DNA from: Gammaproteobacteria bacterium
GTDB taxonomy: Bacteria > Pseudomonadota > Gammaproteobacteria > Poriferisulfidales > Poriferisulfidaceae
Assembly (NCBI GenBank): GCA_028819565.1
Contig: JAPPLD010000013.1
Location: 24,893-88,892, forward strand
Direction of reading: 5' to 3'
Length of the DNA stretch: 64,000 nt
In this document: piece by piece, positions 20,404-30,959 of the stretch
Layout: the number at the start of each line of letters is the position of its first letter
Numbering within the stretch: position 1 is the first letter of the stretch
Program-made: the position numbers and the translations under genes
The notes under the pieces: model-generated
What the model was told of the DNA's origin: nothing
What the model saw: only the letters and a program-made list of their open reading frames with translations
Databases searched by the model: none

Positions 20404-23400
20404 ATGGAGTTCGCTTTTCTGTCCGTACGAACCGATCCTCCGACCGTCATTTTCATGCCCGTTTGCTCTTATTCCGGCGGCAAGGCGCTGACCGATCATT
20501 CCCGGCACAGGCTCAATGTTCGCCTGCAAGCGCATGGTCGCGGGCAGGTTTCCAGCGCGCGTTTCCTGCATTTTGTGGACTGTGAGCGGGACCTCGAACC
20601 AACTGAGGAGGAAATCCTCGCAGGGCTCCTAGACTACGCGCCGGCCGCAGACGAACCGACTCCAGACCCCTCGGTCTTGGTTGTCCCGCGACTTGGCACA
20701 ATCTCGCCATGGTCCAGCAAAGCCACTGAAATTATCCGGAATTGCGGGCTGACTGCCGTTCTGCGAGTGGAGCGGGGAGTCGAATACCGCTTACAGGGAA
20801 CAGAGGACATTCCTCCGGAGCAGATTGCTCTTCTGCACGACCGGATGACCGAGTCAATCTTGTCTGATGCAGAGCAGTGCAACGAACTTTTCGCACACCC
20901 GGAACCTGCACCGCTTGAAAGGATTTCCTTGGCTTCTAACCCAACCCAAGCCTTGCGTGAGGCTAACCAAGCCTACGGTCTAGCGCTTTCCGAAACCGAC
21001 ATCGAATACCTGATCCAGGCCTATCACAAACTTAGGCGTGACCCTACGGATGCCGAGTTGATGATGTTCGGCCAAGTTAATTCTGAGCACTGTCGGCACA
21101 AGATCTTCAATGCACGTTGGACGATCAATGGGAAACCGATGCCGAAGAGCCTGTTCGAGATGATCCGGCATACGCATGCCGTGTCTCCGGATGGGACTCT
21201 GTCGGCCTACCGCGACAATGCTGCAGTGCTTGATCTCGGCCGTAGCCGCCGTTTTGCGGTTAATCCCAAGACCCGCGCATGGGAGGCCATTGACGACGAC
21301 TACGGAATGGTCATCAAAGTGGAAACTCACAACCACCCGACGGGCATTTCTCCATTTCCAGGTGCTGCGACGGGTAGCGGGGGAGAGATTCGCGATGAAA
21401 CCGCCTGTGGCCGGGGTGGGCGCCCGAAGGCGGGCCTATGCGGATTCACGGTGTCGGATCTCAACCTCGACACATGGCCACGGCCTTGGGAGGATCTGTC
21501 CCGGGAGCACCCGCCTCGCATGGCTCGACCGCTGGACATCATGATCGAAGGGCCGATCGGGGCGGCTTCTTTCAATAACGAATTTGGCCGGCCATGCCTG
21601 ACCGGGTACTTCCGTACTTTAGAAAGCGAGGCACCTACACCTACGGGGCGTAAGACATTCGGCTACCACAAACCGATCATGATTGCGGGAGGCGTCGGCA
21701 GCATCCGCAAGGACCATGTGCAGAAACAGTCAATTCCCGAAGGGGCCTTGATCGTGGTTCTGGGAGGCCCGGCCATGCTGATCGGTTTAGGGGGTGGAGC
21801 CGCATCGTCGCAGCATACGGGAGCGGGAGACGAGGACCTGGATTACGCTTCGGTACAGCGCAGCAATCCTGAAATGCAACGTCGCGCCCAAGAAGTCATT
21901 GAACAGTGCACGGCATGGGGAACAGATAATCCAATTCTGGCTTTGCACGATGTGGGTGCTGGCGGGCTTTCCAATGCCATTCCGGAACTGATTGATGGGG
22001 AGCCGGGTGGTGCAGAGTTGGATTTGCGTGAGATCCCATGTGCAGACAGCGGAATGTCACCACGGGAAATTTGGTGCAATGAGTCACAGGAGCGTTATGT
22101 GCTCACGATCCGGGCGGAAGCGCTTGAGAGTTTTTCCGAACTGTGCCGTAGGGAACGATGCCCGTTCTCGATAGTTGGGCAGGCGGTCGCTGACGGCCAA
22201 TTGTGCTTGAAAGATCCGCATTTCGGAGAGATTGCGGCAGACGTGCCCTTGACGCTTTTGTTCGGGGAATCCTCCAAGATGGATATAGCCGTGCCTTCGA
22301 TAGATTGGCCGGATGTGTCGCTGGACCTGAAGGACGTTGAGATCTCGGAGGCGATAGAGTGTGTACTGACACTGCCCTGCGTGGGCTCCAAGTCTTTCCT
22401 GATCACGATCGGGGATCGCTCGGTAGGGGGCTTGACGGTCCGGGATCAGATGGTTGGGCCTTGGCAGGTTCCGGTTGCGGATGCGGCAGTAACGGCCTGT
22501 GATTTCGAGGGAATCGAGGGAGAAGCCATGGCGATGGGGGAGAGGCCGGCCTTGGCTGTCCATCGCCCAGCGGCTTCCGCGCGCATGGCGGTGGCAGAAG
22601 CCCTCACTAATCTAGCCAGTGTGAAAGTGCTTGACCGGACCCGGATTCGTCTGTCTGCGAATTGGATGGCTGCGGGCTCCGAAGCAGAGGCACTCTACGG
22701 ACTATATGAAGCGGTCGAGGCAGTCGGCATGGACTTGTGCCCAAAGCTCGGCATCGCAATCCCGGTTGGCAAGGATTCCTTGTCCATGCAGGCAACCTGG
22801 GAAGGCAAGCAGGTGACTTCTCCGGTCTCGCTGGTTGTTTCGGCGTTTGCCCCGGTGGAAGATGTGCGACGACATGTTACGCCGCAATTGCAGGATATGG
22901 CCGATTCATGCTTGTTGCTGGTATCCCTGAGTTCCAAACGACGTCTCGGCGGTTCGGCGTTGGCGCAAGTGTACGGTCAGACCGGCTCGGAGACTCCGGA
23001 CGTGGACAATCCATCGCTTCTAGCCGCTTTTTTTGATCAGATTCAGGCGCTACTGGGCGAAGATGCGATTCTGGCCTACCACGATCGCTCAGACGGAGGG
23101 CTGCTGGCTTGCCTTTGTGAATGCGCCTTTGCTGGCCGCATGGGGCTGAAAATAGACTTTCCAGTCGAAGCGGGTGAAGTGTTGGATTACCTGTTTAACG
23201 AGGAGATTGGCGCAGTATTGCAGGTTCGGGATGCACAGGTGCAGGAAATCATGGACCGGCTCAAGGAAGCCGGGCTTACATGCGAATTGATCGGAACCCC
23301 GGATACCGAGTCGATGCTTCGATTGCGTTGCCAGGGTGAGGAAATCGGAGCCTGGCCATTACCCGAGCTTGAGCAGTTGTGGAGCCGAACCAGCTACGAG

Positions 23401-24306
23401 ATTGCCCGCCGCCGGGATCATGAGGGATGTGCTCGCAACGAGCATGAAAATAGGAAGAAATGGGGTACTCCGCCACTTTTCTCCAAATTGTCTTATGAAA
23501 TCGAGGAGAACCCCGCTGCACCCTATATCCAAGCCAGTACAGCACCCACCGTCGCGATTCTCAGGGAGCAGGGCGTCAACGGACAGTTCGAAATGGCGGC
23601 CGCGTTCTCCCGAGCTGGTTTCGTCTGCAGGGATCTGCACATGAGCGACCTCCAGCAGAACCCGCATCTTCTGGACGATGTCTCGGGCTTGGCTGCCTGT
23701 GGCGGATTCTCGTACGGCGACGTTCTCGGAGCCGGTGGGGGTTGGGCAAAAAATGTCTTGTATCACAAAGACCTAAGGGAGATATTCGAGAAATTCTTCA
23801 AGCGTCCAGAAGTTTTTGCGCTGGGTGTCTGCAATGGCTGCCAGTTGCTTTCCCAAATGAAAGATCTGATCCCGGGTGCGGGGCATTGGCCGCGTTTTGT
23901 GCCCAATCTCAGCGAACAGTTCGAAGCCAGACTGTGCGAAGTAGAGATTTTGGAATCGCCCTCTGTCCTGCTTCAAGGCATGGCCGGCAGCCGCCTCCCG
24001 ATCGTTGTCGCGCATGGGGAAGGGCGCATCGATCCACAATACAACATAGCGGACCTAGAAGAGATGGCCTGCCTGCGTTACATCAATGCGAATGGAAAAG
24101 CCGCCGCGGAGGATTACCCCACCAATCCAAACGGTTCGGAAGAGGGCATAACTGCTCTGACTAACGCGGACGGACGCTTCACCATCATGATGCCGCACCC
24201 GGAACGGGTATTCCGCACCCTGCAGCATTCATGGCACCCCTCGGAATGGGGAGAAGATGCCCCCTGGCTGCGTCTTTTTCAGAATGCGCGGGCTTGGGTG
24301 GCCTAA
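20404..24306 (+). CDS. purL: Phosphoribosylformylglycinamidine synthase; start at 20404 or 20455
   Basis: GQVNSEHCRHKIFNA, VKVETHNHPTGISPFPGAATGSGGEIRDE, GATase ALGVCNGCQLLSQ; upstream part of the listed ORF lies in tmRNA. Confidence 0.95.
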   Translation: MEFAFLSVRTDPPTVIFMPVCSYSGGKALTDHSRHRLNVRLQAHGRGQVSSARFLHFVDCERDLEPTEEEILAGLLDYAPAADEPTPDPSVLVVPRLGTISPWSSKATEIIRNCGLTAVLRVERGVEYRLQGTEDIPPEQIALLHDRMTESILSDAEQCNELFAHPEPAPLERISLASNPTQALREANQAYGLALSETDIEYLIQAYHKLRRDPTDAELMMFGQVNSEHCRHKIFNARWTINGKPMPKSLFEMIRHTHAVSPDGTLSAYRDNAAVLDLGRSRRFAVNPKTRAWEAIDDDYGMVIKVETHNHPTGISPFPGAATGSGGEIRDETACGRGGRPKAGLCGFTVSDLNLDTWPRPWEDLSREHPPRMARPLDIMIEGPIGAASFNNEFGRPCLTGYFRTLESEAPTPTGRKTFGYHKPIMIAGGVGSIRKDHVQKQSIPEGALIVVLGGPAMLIGLGGGAASSQHTGAGDEDLDYASVQRSNPEMQRRAQEVIEQCTAWGTDNPILALHDVGAGGLSNAIPELIDGEPGGAELDLREIPCADSGMSPREIWCNESQERYVLTIRAEALESFSELCRRERCPFSIVGQAVADGQLCLKDPHFGEIAADVPLTLLFGESSKMDIAVPSIDWPDVSLDLKDVEISEAIECVLTLPCVGSKSFLITIGDRSVGGLTVRDQMVGPWQVPVADAAVTACDFEGIEGEAMAMGERPALAVHRPAASARMAVAEALTNLASVKVLDRTRIRLSANWMAAGSEAEALYGLYEAVEAVGMDLCPKLGIAIPVGKDSLSMQATWEGKQVTSPVSLVVSAFAPVEDVRRHVTPQLQDMADSCLLLVSLSSKRRLGGSALAQVYGQTGSETPDVDNPSLLAAFFDQIQALLGEDAILAYHDRSDGGLLACLCECAFAGRMGLKIDFPVEAGEVLDYLFNEEIGAVLQVRDAQVQEIMDRLKEAGLTCELIGTPDTESMLRLRCQGEEIGAWPLPELEQLWSRTSYEIARRRDHEGCARNEHENRKKWGTPPLFSKLSYEIEENPAAPYIQASTAPTVAILREQGVNGQFEMAAAFSRAGFVCRDLHMSDLQQNPHLLDDVSGLAACGGFSYGDVLGAGGGWAKNVLYHKDLREIFEKFFKRPEVFALGVCNGCQLLSQMKDLIPGAGHWPRFVPNLSEQFEARLCEVEILESPSVLLQGMAGSRLPIVVAHGEGRIDPQYNIADLEEMACLRYINANGKAAAEDYPTNPNGSEEGITALTNADGRFTIMMPHPERVFRTLQHSWHPSEWGEDAPWLRLFQNARAWVA

Positions 24307-24358
24307 AAAGGCTGATTTCTTGTATACTTTTTCGCCAAACCACTCTCAGGCAGGGTAA

Positions 24359-25360
24359 GTGGATCAAGTAATCCAAGTCGAGGCGCCTGCGCGTCTGCAT
24401 CTCGGTTTTCTGGACCTTCATGGCGGTCTTGGTCGGCGTTTCGGCGGAATCGGCGTTAGCCTGAAGGAAATCAGCACTCGTCTTCATTGCTCCCGCAGTA
24501 CGGAATTCTCCGCCAAGGGACCCGATTCGGAACGTGCGCTCAAATACGCCCAGCATCTGTTGGGCATGATGGGGCAAGAAGGCGCGGTCAACATTGAAGT
24601 CCATCAAGCGATTCCGCCACATGCGGGACTAGGCTCCGGCACGCAGTTGGCTTTGGCCGTTGGCACTGCTGTTAGCCATTTGTATAAGTTGAATCTAGAT
24701 CCTTATGAAATTGCAGAGAAACTTGCCCGAGGCGGACGTTCCGGGATCGGCATTGGCGCATTCGAACAGGGAGGTTTTCTAGTCGACGGCGGGCGGGGAA
24801 GCGATGGTTCGCTTGCCCCGATAATTGCACGGCACCCATTTCCCGAACATTGGCGGATCTTGCTACTGATGGCGCGCAGCAGCCAAGAAGGTCTTTCAGG
24901 TGAAGCGGAACGCCGAGCCTTCGGCGATCTGCCCGAATTCCCCGCTTCAGATGCGGCACATTTGTGTCGTTTGACCTTGATGCACATCTTGCCCTCCCTG
25001 CTTGAATCCAATCTGGAAAGGTTTGCCAAGGGAATTGGCGAGTTGCAGGACAAGATTGGAGACTATTTTGCGCCAGCTCAAGGCGGACGTTTTTTCCACG
25101 TAAAAATCACTCGCCTCCTGAAGCAGGCCAAACAGCTTGGTTTTCAGGGCGTTGGGCAAAGTTCCTGGGGGCCGACCGGATTTGTCCTGACTGACAGCGA
25201 AACCCAAGCTCATGCACTGGCGAAGAAGCTCCAGCCTATTGATCCGGATCTGGATCTCCGGATCATCGAAGCTTCTAACCACGGGCACCAACTAACTGTT
25301 GGCGCTGGAGCGGGAGAAGAATCGAATCGCCAGAAAAAGAAAACCACTACAAGAACTTGA
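24359..25360 (+). CDS. Beta-ribofuranosylaminobenzene 5'-phosphate synthase-like protein (H4MPT biosynthesis)
   Basis: GHMP-like VEAPARLHLGFLDLHGGLGRRFGGIGVSL and HAGLGSGTQLALAVG; followed by mtdB; GTG start. Confidence 0.87.
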   Translation: MDQVIQVEAPARLHLGFLDLHGGLGRRFGGIGVSLKEISTRLHCSRSTEFSAKGPDSERALKYAQHLLGMMGQEGAVNIEVHQAIPPHAGLGSGTQLALAVGTAVSHLYKLNLDPYEIAEKLARGGRSGIGIGAFEQGGFLVDGGRGSDGSLAPIIARHPFPEHWRILLLMARSSQEGLSGEAERRAFGDLPEFPASDAAHLCRLTLMHILPSLLESNLERFAKGIGELQDKIGDYFAPAQGGRFFHVKITRLLKQAKQLGFQGVGQSSWGPTGFVLTDSETQAHALAKKLQPIDPDLDLRIIEASNHGHQLTVGAGAGEESNRQKKKTTTRT

Positions 25361-25373
25361 AAAAAGGAAAATC

Positions 25374-26273
25374 ATGGAAAAGAAATACCTTTTACACATG
25401 CTGACCTCAGCGAAAAACCTAAGTCCGTTTGATGCCAACATGGCATACGATGCGGGCTGGGACGCCTGCATTCCATACATCCAAGTGGAAAGCGACGAAG
25501 TTAAAGGCCTTGTCGAAGATGCGATATTTTCGCGGGGGCCGAGTGGCGTCAAGCGTACCGGCTTGTTTATTGGCGGACGCGACATGCATCAGGCAATGGA
25601 AATGCTGGAGACATGCCAGAAATCCATGGTGCCGCCATTTGTGGTCTCGGCATTTGCCGATCCCAGCGGAGCATTCACAACGGCAGCCGCAATGGTGGCA
25701 AAAGTCGAGAAAGCGTTGCGCGACGGGCATGGAGAGGGACTTTCGGGCCAGCGCATTGTGGCACTTGGCGGAACTGGCCCAGTCGGGTCGGCAGCGGCGG
25801 TCATCGCCGCAAACGCGGGAGCCAGAGTCACCATTCTGGGACGTCAGAAAGAGAAAAGCGACCGTGCAGCCGAACTGTGCAACCAGAAATACGGCGCAGG
25901 CTCGGCCGTTGACGGAGAGGCCAATGACCAACTTGACCAGCTCCTTGGTGAGACTGATGTCGTATTCGCCTCGGCAGCAGCGGGAATCCAGTTAGTATCC
26001 AAAGAACAAATGGCCAATGCGCCCAGGCTAAAAGTGGCGGCCGATGTCAATGCCGTCCCCCCATCCGGCATCCATGGCCTCGGGGTAATGGACGACGGGA
26101 GCCCGATCGAGGATTCCCAGAGCGGGGCGGTCGGCATCGGCGCGCTTGCCATCGGAAATGTGAAGTACCAGACCCAGCATCGGCTGCTCCAGCAGATGCG
26201 CGAGATGGAAGAGCCGGTCTATTTCCATTTCGAACACGCTTTCGAAGTGGCGCGCCAGTGTGCTTCGGAATAG
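25374..26273 (+). CDS. mtdB: NAD(P)-dependent methylene-tetrahydromethanopterin dehydrogenase
   Basis: KKYLLHMLTSAKNLSPFDANMAYDAGWD; VALGGTGPVGSAAAVIAANAGARVTILGR. Confidence 0.92.
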   Translation: MEKKYLLHMLTSAKNLSPFDANMAYDAGWDACIPYIQVESDEVKGLVEDAIFSRGPSGVKRTGLFIGGRDMHQAMEMLETCQKSMVPPFVVSAFADPSGAFTTAAAMVAKVEKALRDGHGEGLSGQRIVALGGTGPVGSAAAVIAANAGARVTILGRQKEKSDRAAELCNQKYGAGSAVDGEANDQLDQLLGETDVVFASAAAGIQLVSKEQMANAPRLKVAADVNAVPPSGIHGLGVMDDGSPIEDSQSGAVGIGALAIGNVKYQTQHRLLQQMREMEEPVYFHFEHAFEVARQCASE

Positions 26274-27429
26274 CAGGAGACTGTTCCTGCTGTCCGCTTC
26301 GGTGCGGGCACATGCCCAAGCGGCTATGCGTTGCCAGCGGCCAGTCGTGGCGATCGACGGGTTTCTCGATGCGGACCTGAATGCCGATGAAATGATCCGG
26401 GCGAATCTGGAAGAAGACCAGTTCTCCTTGGAAATACTGGAAATTGTGTGCCAACGAAGCCAGCCAGACGACCTGTTGGCCTACGGCTCCGGTTTTGAAT
26501 CGCATCCAGAGTTCTTGGATCGTTTGCAATCCTGCGTTCGGGTTCTAGGCAATTCACCTAGCACCGTACGTCTGTGCGCCGATCCTGTGCAGTTATCGAA
26601 CCGTTTGGAAAAACTTGGAATCTCTGGACCGGAAACCAGAGCTCAACGGCCAAGAGATCTAGAAGGCTGGCTCGTCAAGCAAAAAGGCCGGACGGGAGGA
26701 TGCCATGTGCAGCCAGCTTCGCAATGCCAAGGCACTTCGAATTCTTTCTACTGGCAGCGCCAATGCACAGGCAAACCTCATTCCGCGCTTTTTCTCGCAG
26801 CCGGAGGAGTAGCCCATGTCATCGGAATTAGTCAGTTATTGCCTTCGGAAAGAGCAGATGCGCCCTACGCTTGGAGTGGCGCGATCGGCCCGATTCGAGT
26901 TTTACCGGAGGTTTTCGAGCAAGTACAATGGGCATCACGAGTCTTGGCGAGCGATCTTGATCTTCTTGGCCTCTGCGGCATCGATTTCATAGTTGATCCT
27001 AAAAAGGAAGTGCAACTCGTGGATTTGAATCCAAGATTAGTGGCTACTTGCGAGCTTTACGCGGATCGTTTTGTCTCCGATTACATGAGCGCGCATATTG
27101 AAACCTGCCTCACCGGAGACCCGGACGGACACTTGGTTCCTGCCTCAGAACGAGGAGAGGGCGTGCGAGGAGTACAGGTCGTTTATGCTCCACGCCCAAT
27201 TGCTGGCATGACAAATTGGAAGTGGCCGGATGGGGCAGCCGACCTGCCGAATTCCGGAACCAATATCGATGCCGGACAGCCTTTGTGTACCGTACGAGGG
27301 CATTACCGCGACATGGACGAGGCTCGTGCCAGCCTACAGGATCTCAGCCATCAAGTTTTGGCATACCTGCAACTCGATACCCTTCACCCGTTTTCCCCTG
27401 GAAGCCCTGCACATGAAGTTGCCCATTAG
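26260..27429 (+). CDS. ATP-grasp domain protein of the H4MPT cluster (orf17-like)
   Basis: GWLVKQKGRTGGCHV, LLGLCGIDFIVDPKKEVQLVDLNPRLVATCELY; overlaps mtdB 3' end; start codon uncertain. Confidence 0.75.
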   Translation: MLRNSRRLFLLSASVRAHAQAAMRCQRPVVAIDGFLDADLNADEMIRANLEEDQFSLEILEIVCQRSQPDDLLAYGSGFESHPEFLDRLQSCVRVLGNSPSTVRLCADPVQLSNRLEKLGISGPETRAQRPRDLEGWLVKQKGRTGGCHVQPASQCQGTSNSFYWQRQCTGKPHSALFLAAGGVAHVIGISQLLPSERADAPYAWSGAIGPIRVLPEVFEQVQWASRVLASDLDLLGLCGIDFIVDPKKEVQLVDLNPRLVATCELYADRFVSDYMSAHIETCLTGDPDGHLVPASERGEGVRGVQVVYAPRPIAGMTNWKWPDGAADLPNSGTNIDAGQPLCTVRGHYRDMDEARASLQDLSHQVLAYLQLDTLHPFSPGSPAHEVAH

Positions 27430-28375
27430 CCTCAACCGTCAGGTTGAACCCCTGGTTCGCTCCCTTTCCGATCAGGCATGGAGTCTGCGCATCGTGGAAT
27501 CTCCAACGGAAGAAGGAATCTGGGTGGTGGATGCTGGCATCAATGCGATCGGCGGGATCGAGGCGGGACGCCAGATCGCGGAGATTTGCATGGGGGGTCT
27601 GGGGCAGGCCACACTGACTTATGGCGGGTTGGGGGATTGGCCGCTAACCATACACGTTCACACGCAACACCCGGTTTTGGCCTGTCTGGCGAGCCAATAC
27701 GCGGGATGGTCGCTGAGCGACAAGGAAAGCGGCTTTCACGCCTTGGGGTCCGGTCCGGCCCGCAGCATGGCGCAGAAGGAAGAACTGTTCGAGAAGATTG
27801 ACTACAAGGACTCCTATATCTACACGGCGCTGGTGCTGGAAGTCGACAAGATTCCGCCACGCGCGGTGCGCGATAAGATCTGCCAGGATTGCGGAGTCGA
27901 ACCTTTCAACCTGACTTTGATCCTGACGCCAACCACAAGCCTCGCTGGGACGGTGCAGGTGGTCGGCCGGGTCCTTGAGGTTGGGCTACACAAAGCGCAC
28001 GAACTGGGGTTTGATCTGAGCTGCGTGGTGGATGGCATTGGCAGCGCCCCGGTTCCGCCACTCGATAGTTCCGACATGGTGAAAATGATGGGGCGTACGA
28101 ACGATGCGATCCTGTTCGGCGGGCAGATTAAACTGTTCGTCCAATCCACCGACGAGGAAGCGGAAAGACTCGCGATCGAACTGCCGAGCAGCACGTCCCG
28201 TGATTACGGCAAACCCTTCGCCGAAGTGTTCAAGGATCACGAGTACGATTTCTTCCAAGTCGATCCGATGCTGTTCAGCCCGGCTCGGGTTTTAGTCAAT
28301 AACATCCGGACTGGCCACTCCTTTGCCGCTGGCGCAGTCAACCACGAATTGCTGGAGCAATCCTTTAGGGAATGA
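27413..28375 (+). CDS. mch: Methenyltetrahydromethanopterin cyclohydrolase
   Basis: SLNRQVEPLVRSL...GINAIGGIEAGRQIAEICMGGLG; FAEVFKDHEYDFFQVDPMLFSPA. Confidence 0.95.
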   Translation: MKLPISLNRQVEPLVRSLSDQAWSLRIVESPTEEGIWVVDAGINAIGGIEAGRQIAEICMGGLGQATLTYGGLGDWPLTIHVHTQHPVLACLASQYAGWSLSDKESGFHALGSGPARSMAQKEELFEKIDYKDSYIYTALVLEVDKIPPRAVRDKICQDCGVEPFNLTLILTPTTSLAGTVQVVGRVLEVGLHKAHELGFDLSCVVDGIGSAPVPPLDSSDMVKMMGRTNDAILFGGQIKLFVQSTDEEAERLAIELPSSTSRDYGKPFAEVFKDHEYDFFQVDPMLFSPARVLVNNIRTGHSFAAGAVNHELLEQSFRE

Positions 28376-29283
28376 TCGAACACGGGCGCTACGCCATCGT
28401 GACCGATCAACCTGGCTGGCACGGCCGCCAGCTCCGTCAGGCTTTGGAGGCGAAGGGCCTGGAAAGTGATTTTGTTCGTTTGCAGGAATGCTGCCTGGAA
28501 GTACAAAACGGCACCCCGAAAATCGGAATCCCCGGTTTTGAAGACCAGTTGCCGTCGGGGGTATTTATCCGTGAGGTACCAGGGGGAAGCCTGGAAGAGG
28601 TCATCTTCTATCTGGACATCCTGCATGCCTTGGAAGCTTCGGGCATCAAGGTCTACAATGACGCCGGCGCGATCGAACGCAGTGTGGATAAGGTTCGCGC
28701 CAGTTTCCTGTTCGCACTTCACAACGTCCCAACACCTCGAACTTTTGCGGTGCGGGACGTTCGGCAGATGCGCGAGTTCCTGGGCAATTGGTTTGAAACC
28801 CATCAGCACGTGGTGGCGAAACCCATCTTCGGCTCGCAGGGCAAGGGACTGAAGCGTCTGTCACGAGACGACCCGCACCCTGACTACGACCTGTCCCATG
28901 GAATCTACTATTTGCAGGAATATATCGAGCCGGTCTCAGCTCGCAGTTGTGACTGGCGAATTTTGGTTATTGATGGCCAGGCCACCGCGGCCATGCGCCG
29001 AGAAGGTGAAGGCTGGATCAGCAATATTGCGAATGGAGGACAGGGCCACCCGGCTTCGTTGGAGCCGGAATTGGCCCGATTGGCGGAACGTGCAGTGACG
29101 GCAGTGGGGATGCTGTATGCGGGAGTGGACCTGATGCGCGACCGGCAGGGAGTCGCCTGGGTCACCGAAGTCAACAGCATCCCGGCATGGCGGGGACTTC
29201 AGCAGGTCCATCCGGAAAATATTTCAGATCTTCTGGTCGAAGGGTTCCTGAAGCACTGCCACGGAGGATCCCCGCCGTCCTGA
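28372..29283 (+). CDS. RimK-like ATP-grasp protein of the H4MPT cluster (orf7-like)
   Basis: VVAKPIFGSQGKGLKRL, YLQEYIEPVSARSCDWRILVIDGQ, GVDLMRDRQGVAWVTEVNSIPAWRGLQ. Confidence 0.87.
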   Translation: MIEHGRYAIVTDQPGWHGRQLRQALEAKGLESDFVRLQECCLEVQNGTPKIGIPGFEDQLPSGVFIREVPGGSLEEVIFYLDILHALEASGIKVYNDAGAIERSVDKVRASFLFALHNVPTPRTFAVRDVRQMREFLGNWFETHQHVVAKPIFGSQGKGLKRLSRDDPHPDYDLSHGIYYLQEYIEPVSARSCDWRILVIDGQATAAMRREGEGWISNIANGGQGHPASLEPELARLAERAVTAVGMLYAGVDLMRDRQGVAWVTEVNSIPAWRGLQQVHPENISDLLVEGFLKHCHGGSPPS

Positions 29284-29295
29284 ACAGGCATTCCG

Positions 29296-30231
29296 ATGGC
29301 CAAGTACTTGCGCGCCTACTACGACCCCCCTTGGCGTTTCACCTCGCGGCAGTTCCTGTATGCCTGCCTGCTGGATCTGCAGGCACTGAAACCGGGCAAC
29401 GTCGGACTGCATGGGGAAGGCCACGGTAAAACATGCCAGGACTTCCGGCGGAGTGCTCAGGCGGCAGTTGAATTGATTACTCGACCGGACTGGAGTTTGG
29501 GTCGGCAAATACGCGAAGCGGCCCAGGCTAGCTGGGGCGTGGCAGGCTGCAATACAAATCTCGGGGTCCTACTGCTGACAGCACCACTAGTTTCCGCCTA
29601 TTACCGGGAGGATCCTCCGGGCCTGGAGCAGCGCGTGGAGGCGGTCCTGGCGGAAACCACGGTCAATGACGCGCGAGATGTATACCAGGCTATTCAACTG
29701 ATGCAGCCAGCGGGCTTGGGGCGGTCATCGCAAGCCGATATTCGCGAGCGACCAAAAATCACTTTGCGGGAGGCCATGGCGCTGGCTGCCGAACGAGACC
29801 AAATCGCGACACAGTACCGAGACGGATTTCCGATCGTCTTTGCCGAAGCCCGACCGCAATGGGAATCGCTTTGCCTCCAGTGGGGTGATGCGCGGTGGGC
29901 GATGACCGGTGTATTCCTGACTCTTCTCGGACGCTATCCGGACTCTCACATTGCCCGCGTACACGGTGAAGAGGCAGCAAAGTCAGTTAGTGGTAAGATT
30001 AAAAGGTTAGCCGATGAATTTTGCGGGGCTGATGCCCCAGATATTCTTCGGCCTAAGCTCCTGGAACTGGATGCTTCTTGGAAGAGCGCCGGTTTTAGCC
30101 CGGGAACCACGGCGGACTTGACCCTAGCGGGGGTCCTGGCCGCCCGGCTCGACGGGTGGAGCGACGACAGGGACACGGATGTCCTGTCACAGGGAGATGA
30201 TTCCCGAAACCCATCGGGTGCGTCTGCGTGA
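29296..30231 (+). CDS. Triphosphoribosyl-dephospho-CoA synthase-like protein (orf5-like, H4MPT cluster)
   Basis: [35 protein letters not shown]; CitG-type motifs between orf7-like gene and fae. Confidence 0.82.
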   Translation: MAKYLRAYYDPPWRFTSRQFLYACLLDLQALKPGNVGLHGEGHGKTCQDFRRSAQAAVELITRPDWSLGRQIREAAQASWGVAGCNTNLGVLLLTAPLVSAYYREDPPGLEQRVEAVLAETTVNDARDVYQAIQLMQPAGLGRSSQADIRERPKITLREAMALAAERDQIATQYRDGFPIVFAEARPQWESLCLQWGDARWAMTGVFLTLLGRYPDSHIARVHGEEAAKSVSGKIKRLADEFCGADAPDILRPKLLELDASWKSAGFSPGTTADLTLAGVLAARLDGWSDDRDTDVLSQGDDSRNPSGASA

Positions 30232-30283
30232 TTTGACGGATCCGTTGTTTGCAAACAAAAACAAAAACTGGAGTAAATCAACA

Positions 30284-30808
30284 ATGGCAATCGATAAAGT
30301 TCTCGTTGGAGAGGCCTTGGTCAATGACAATGACCCTTCCGGGACAATGGCAGAAATCGCTCACATCGATCTTCTCATTGGCCCGCGCGGCTCTGCCGTG
30401 GAAACGGCTTTCTGCAACGGTCTGGTCAACAACAAGGACGGGTTCACGACACTGCTCGCTGTAGTGGCACCGAACCTGCCGTGTAAGCCGGACACCATGA
30501 TGTACAACAAGGTCACGATCAAGGGCGCCAAACAGGCTGTCCAGATGTTCGGACCCGCCCAGAAGGCTGTCGCCATGGCTGTTGCGGATTCAGTTGAGGC
30601 CGGGGTTCTTCCGAAAGATGAAAGCGGCAACCTGTATGTCTGTGTTGGCGTATTCATCCACTGGGAGGCCGACAGCGATGCGGCGATCTACGAAAACAAC
30701 TATAAGGCTACTAAACAGGCTATCGCCAACGCCGTGAGCGGAGTTCCCACTGTGGACGACATGCTTTCCCAGAAGGACAGCACGGACCATCCGTTCCAAG
30801 GCTTCTAA
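30284..30808 (+). CDS. fae: Formaldehyde-activating enzyme
   Basis: [47 protein letters not shown]...[25 protein letters not shown]. Confidence 0.96.
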   Translation: MAIDKVLVGEALVNDNDPSGTMAEIAHIDLLIGPRGSAVETAFCNGLVNNKDGFTTLLAVVAPNLPCKPDTMMYNKVTIKGAKQAVQMFGPAQKAVAMAVADSVEAGVLPKDESGNLYVCVGVFIHWEADSDAAIYENNYKATKQAIANAVSGVPTVDDMLSQKDSTDHPFQGF

Positions 30809-30824
30809 TCAAGCATCGTGCTCG

Positions 30825-30857
30825 AAAAAAGCGCCGCTTTATGCGGCGCTTTTTTTT
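30825..30857 (+). terminator. Rho-independent terminator after fae
   Basis: AAAAAAGCGCCGC-TTTAT-GCGGCGCTTTTTTTT. Confidence 0.95.
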
Positions 30858-30959
30858 GGGCTTATATACAATGATCTGCAAGGCCCTTGATAATTCATTC
30901 ATATTCAATATCTTATAAAGTTTTTGGCGAGTCGGTTTCCGGCGTGGCATAATCCGTTG

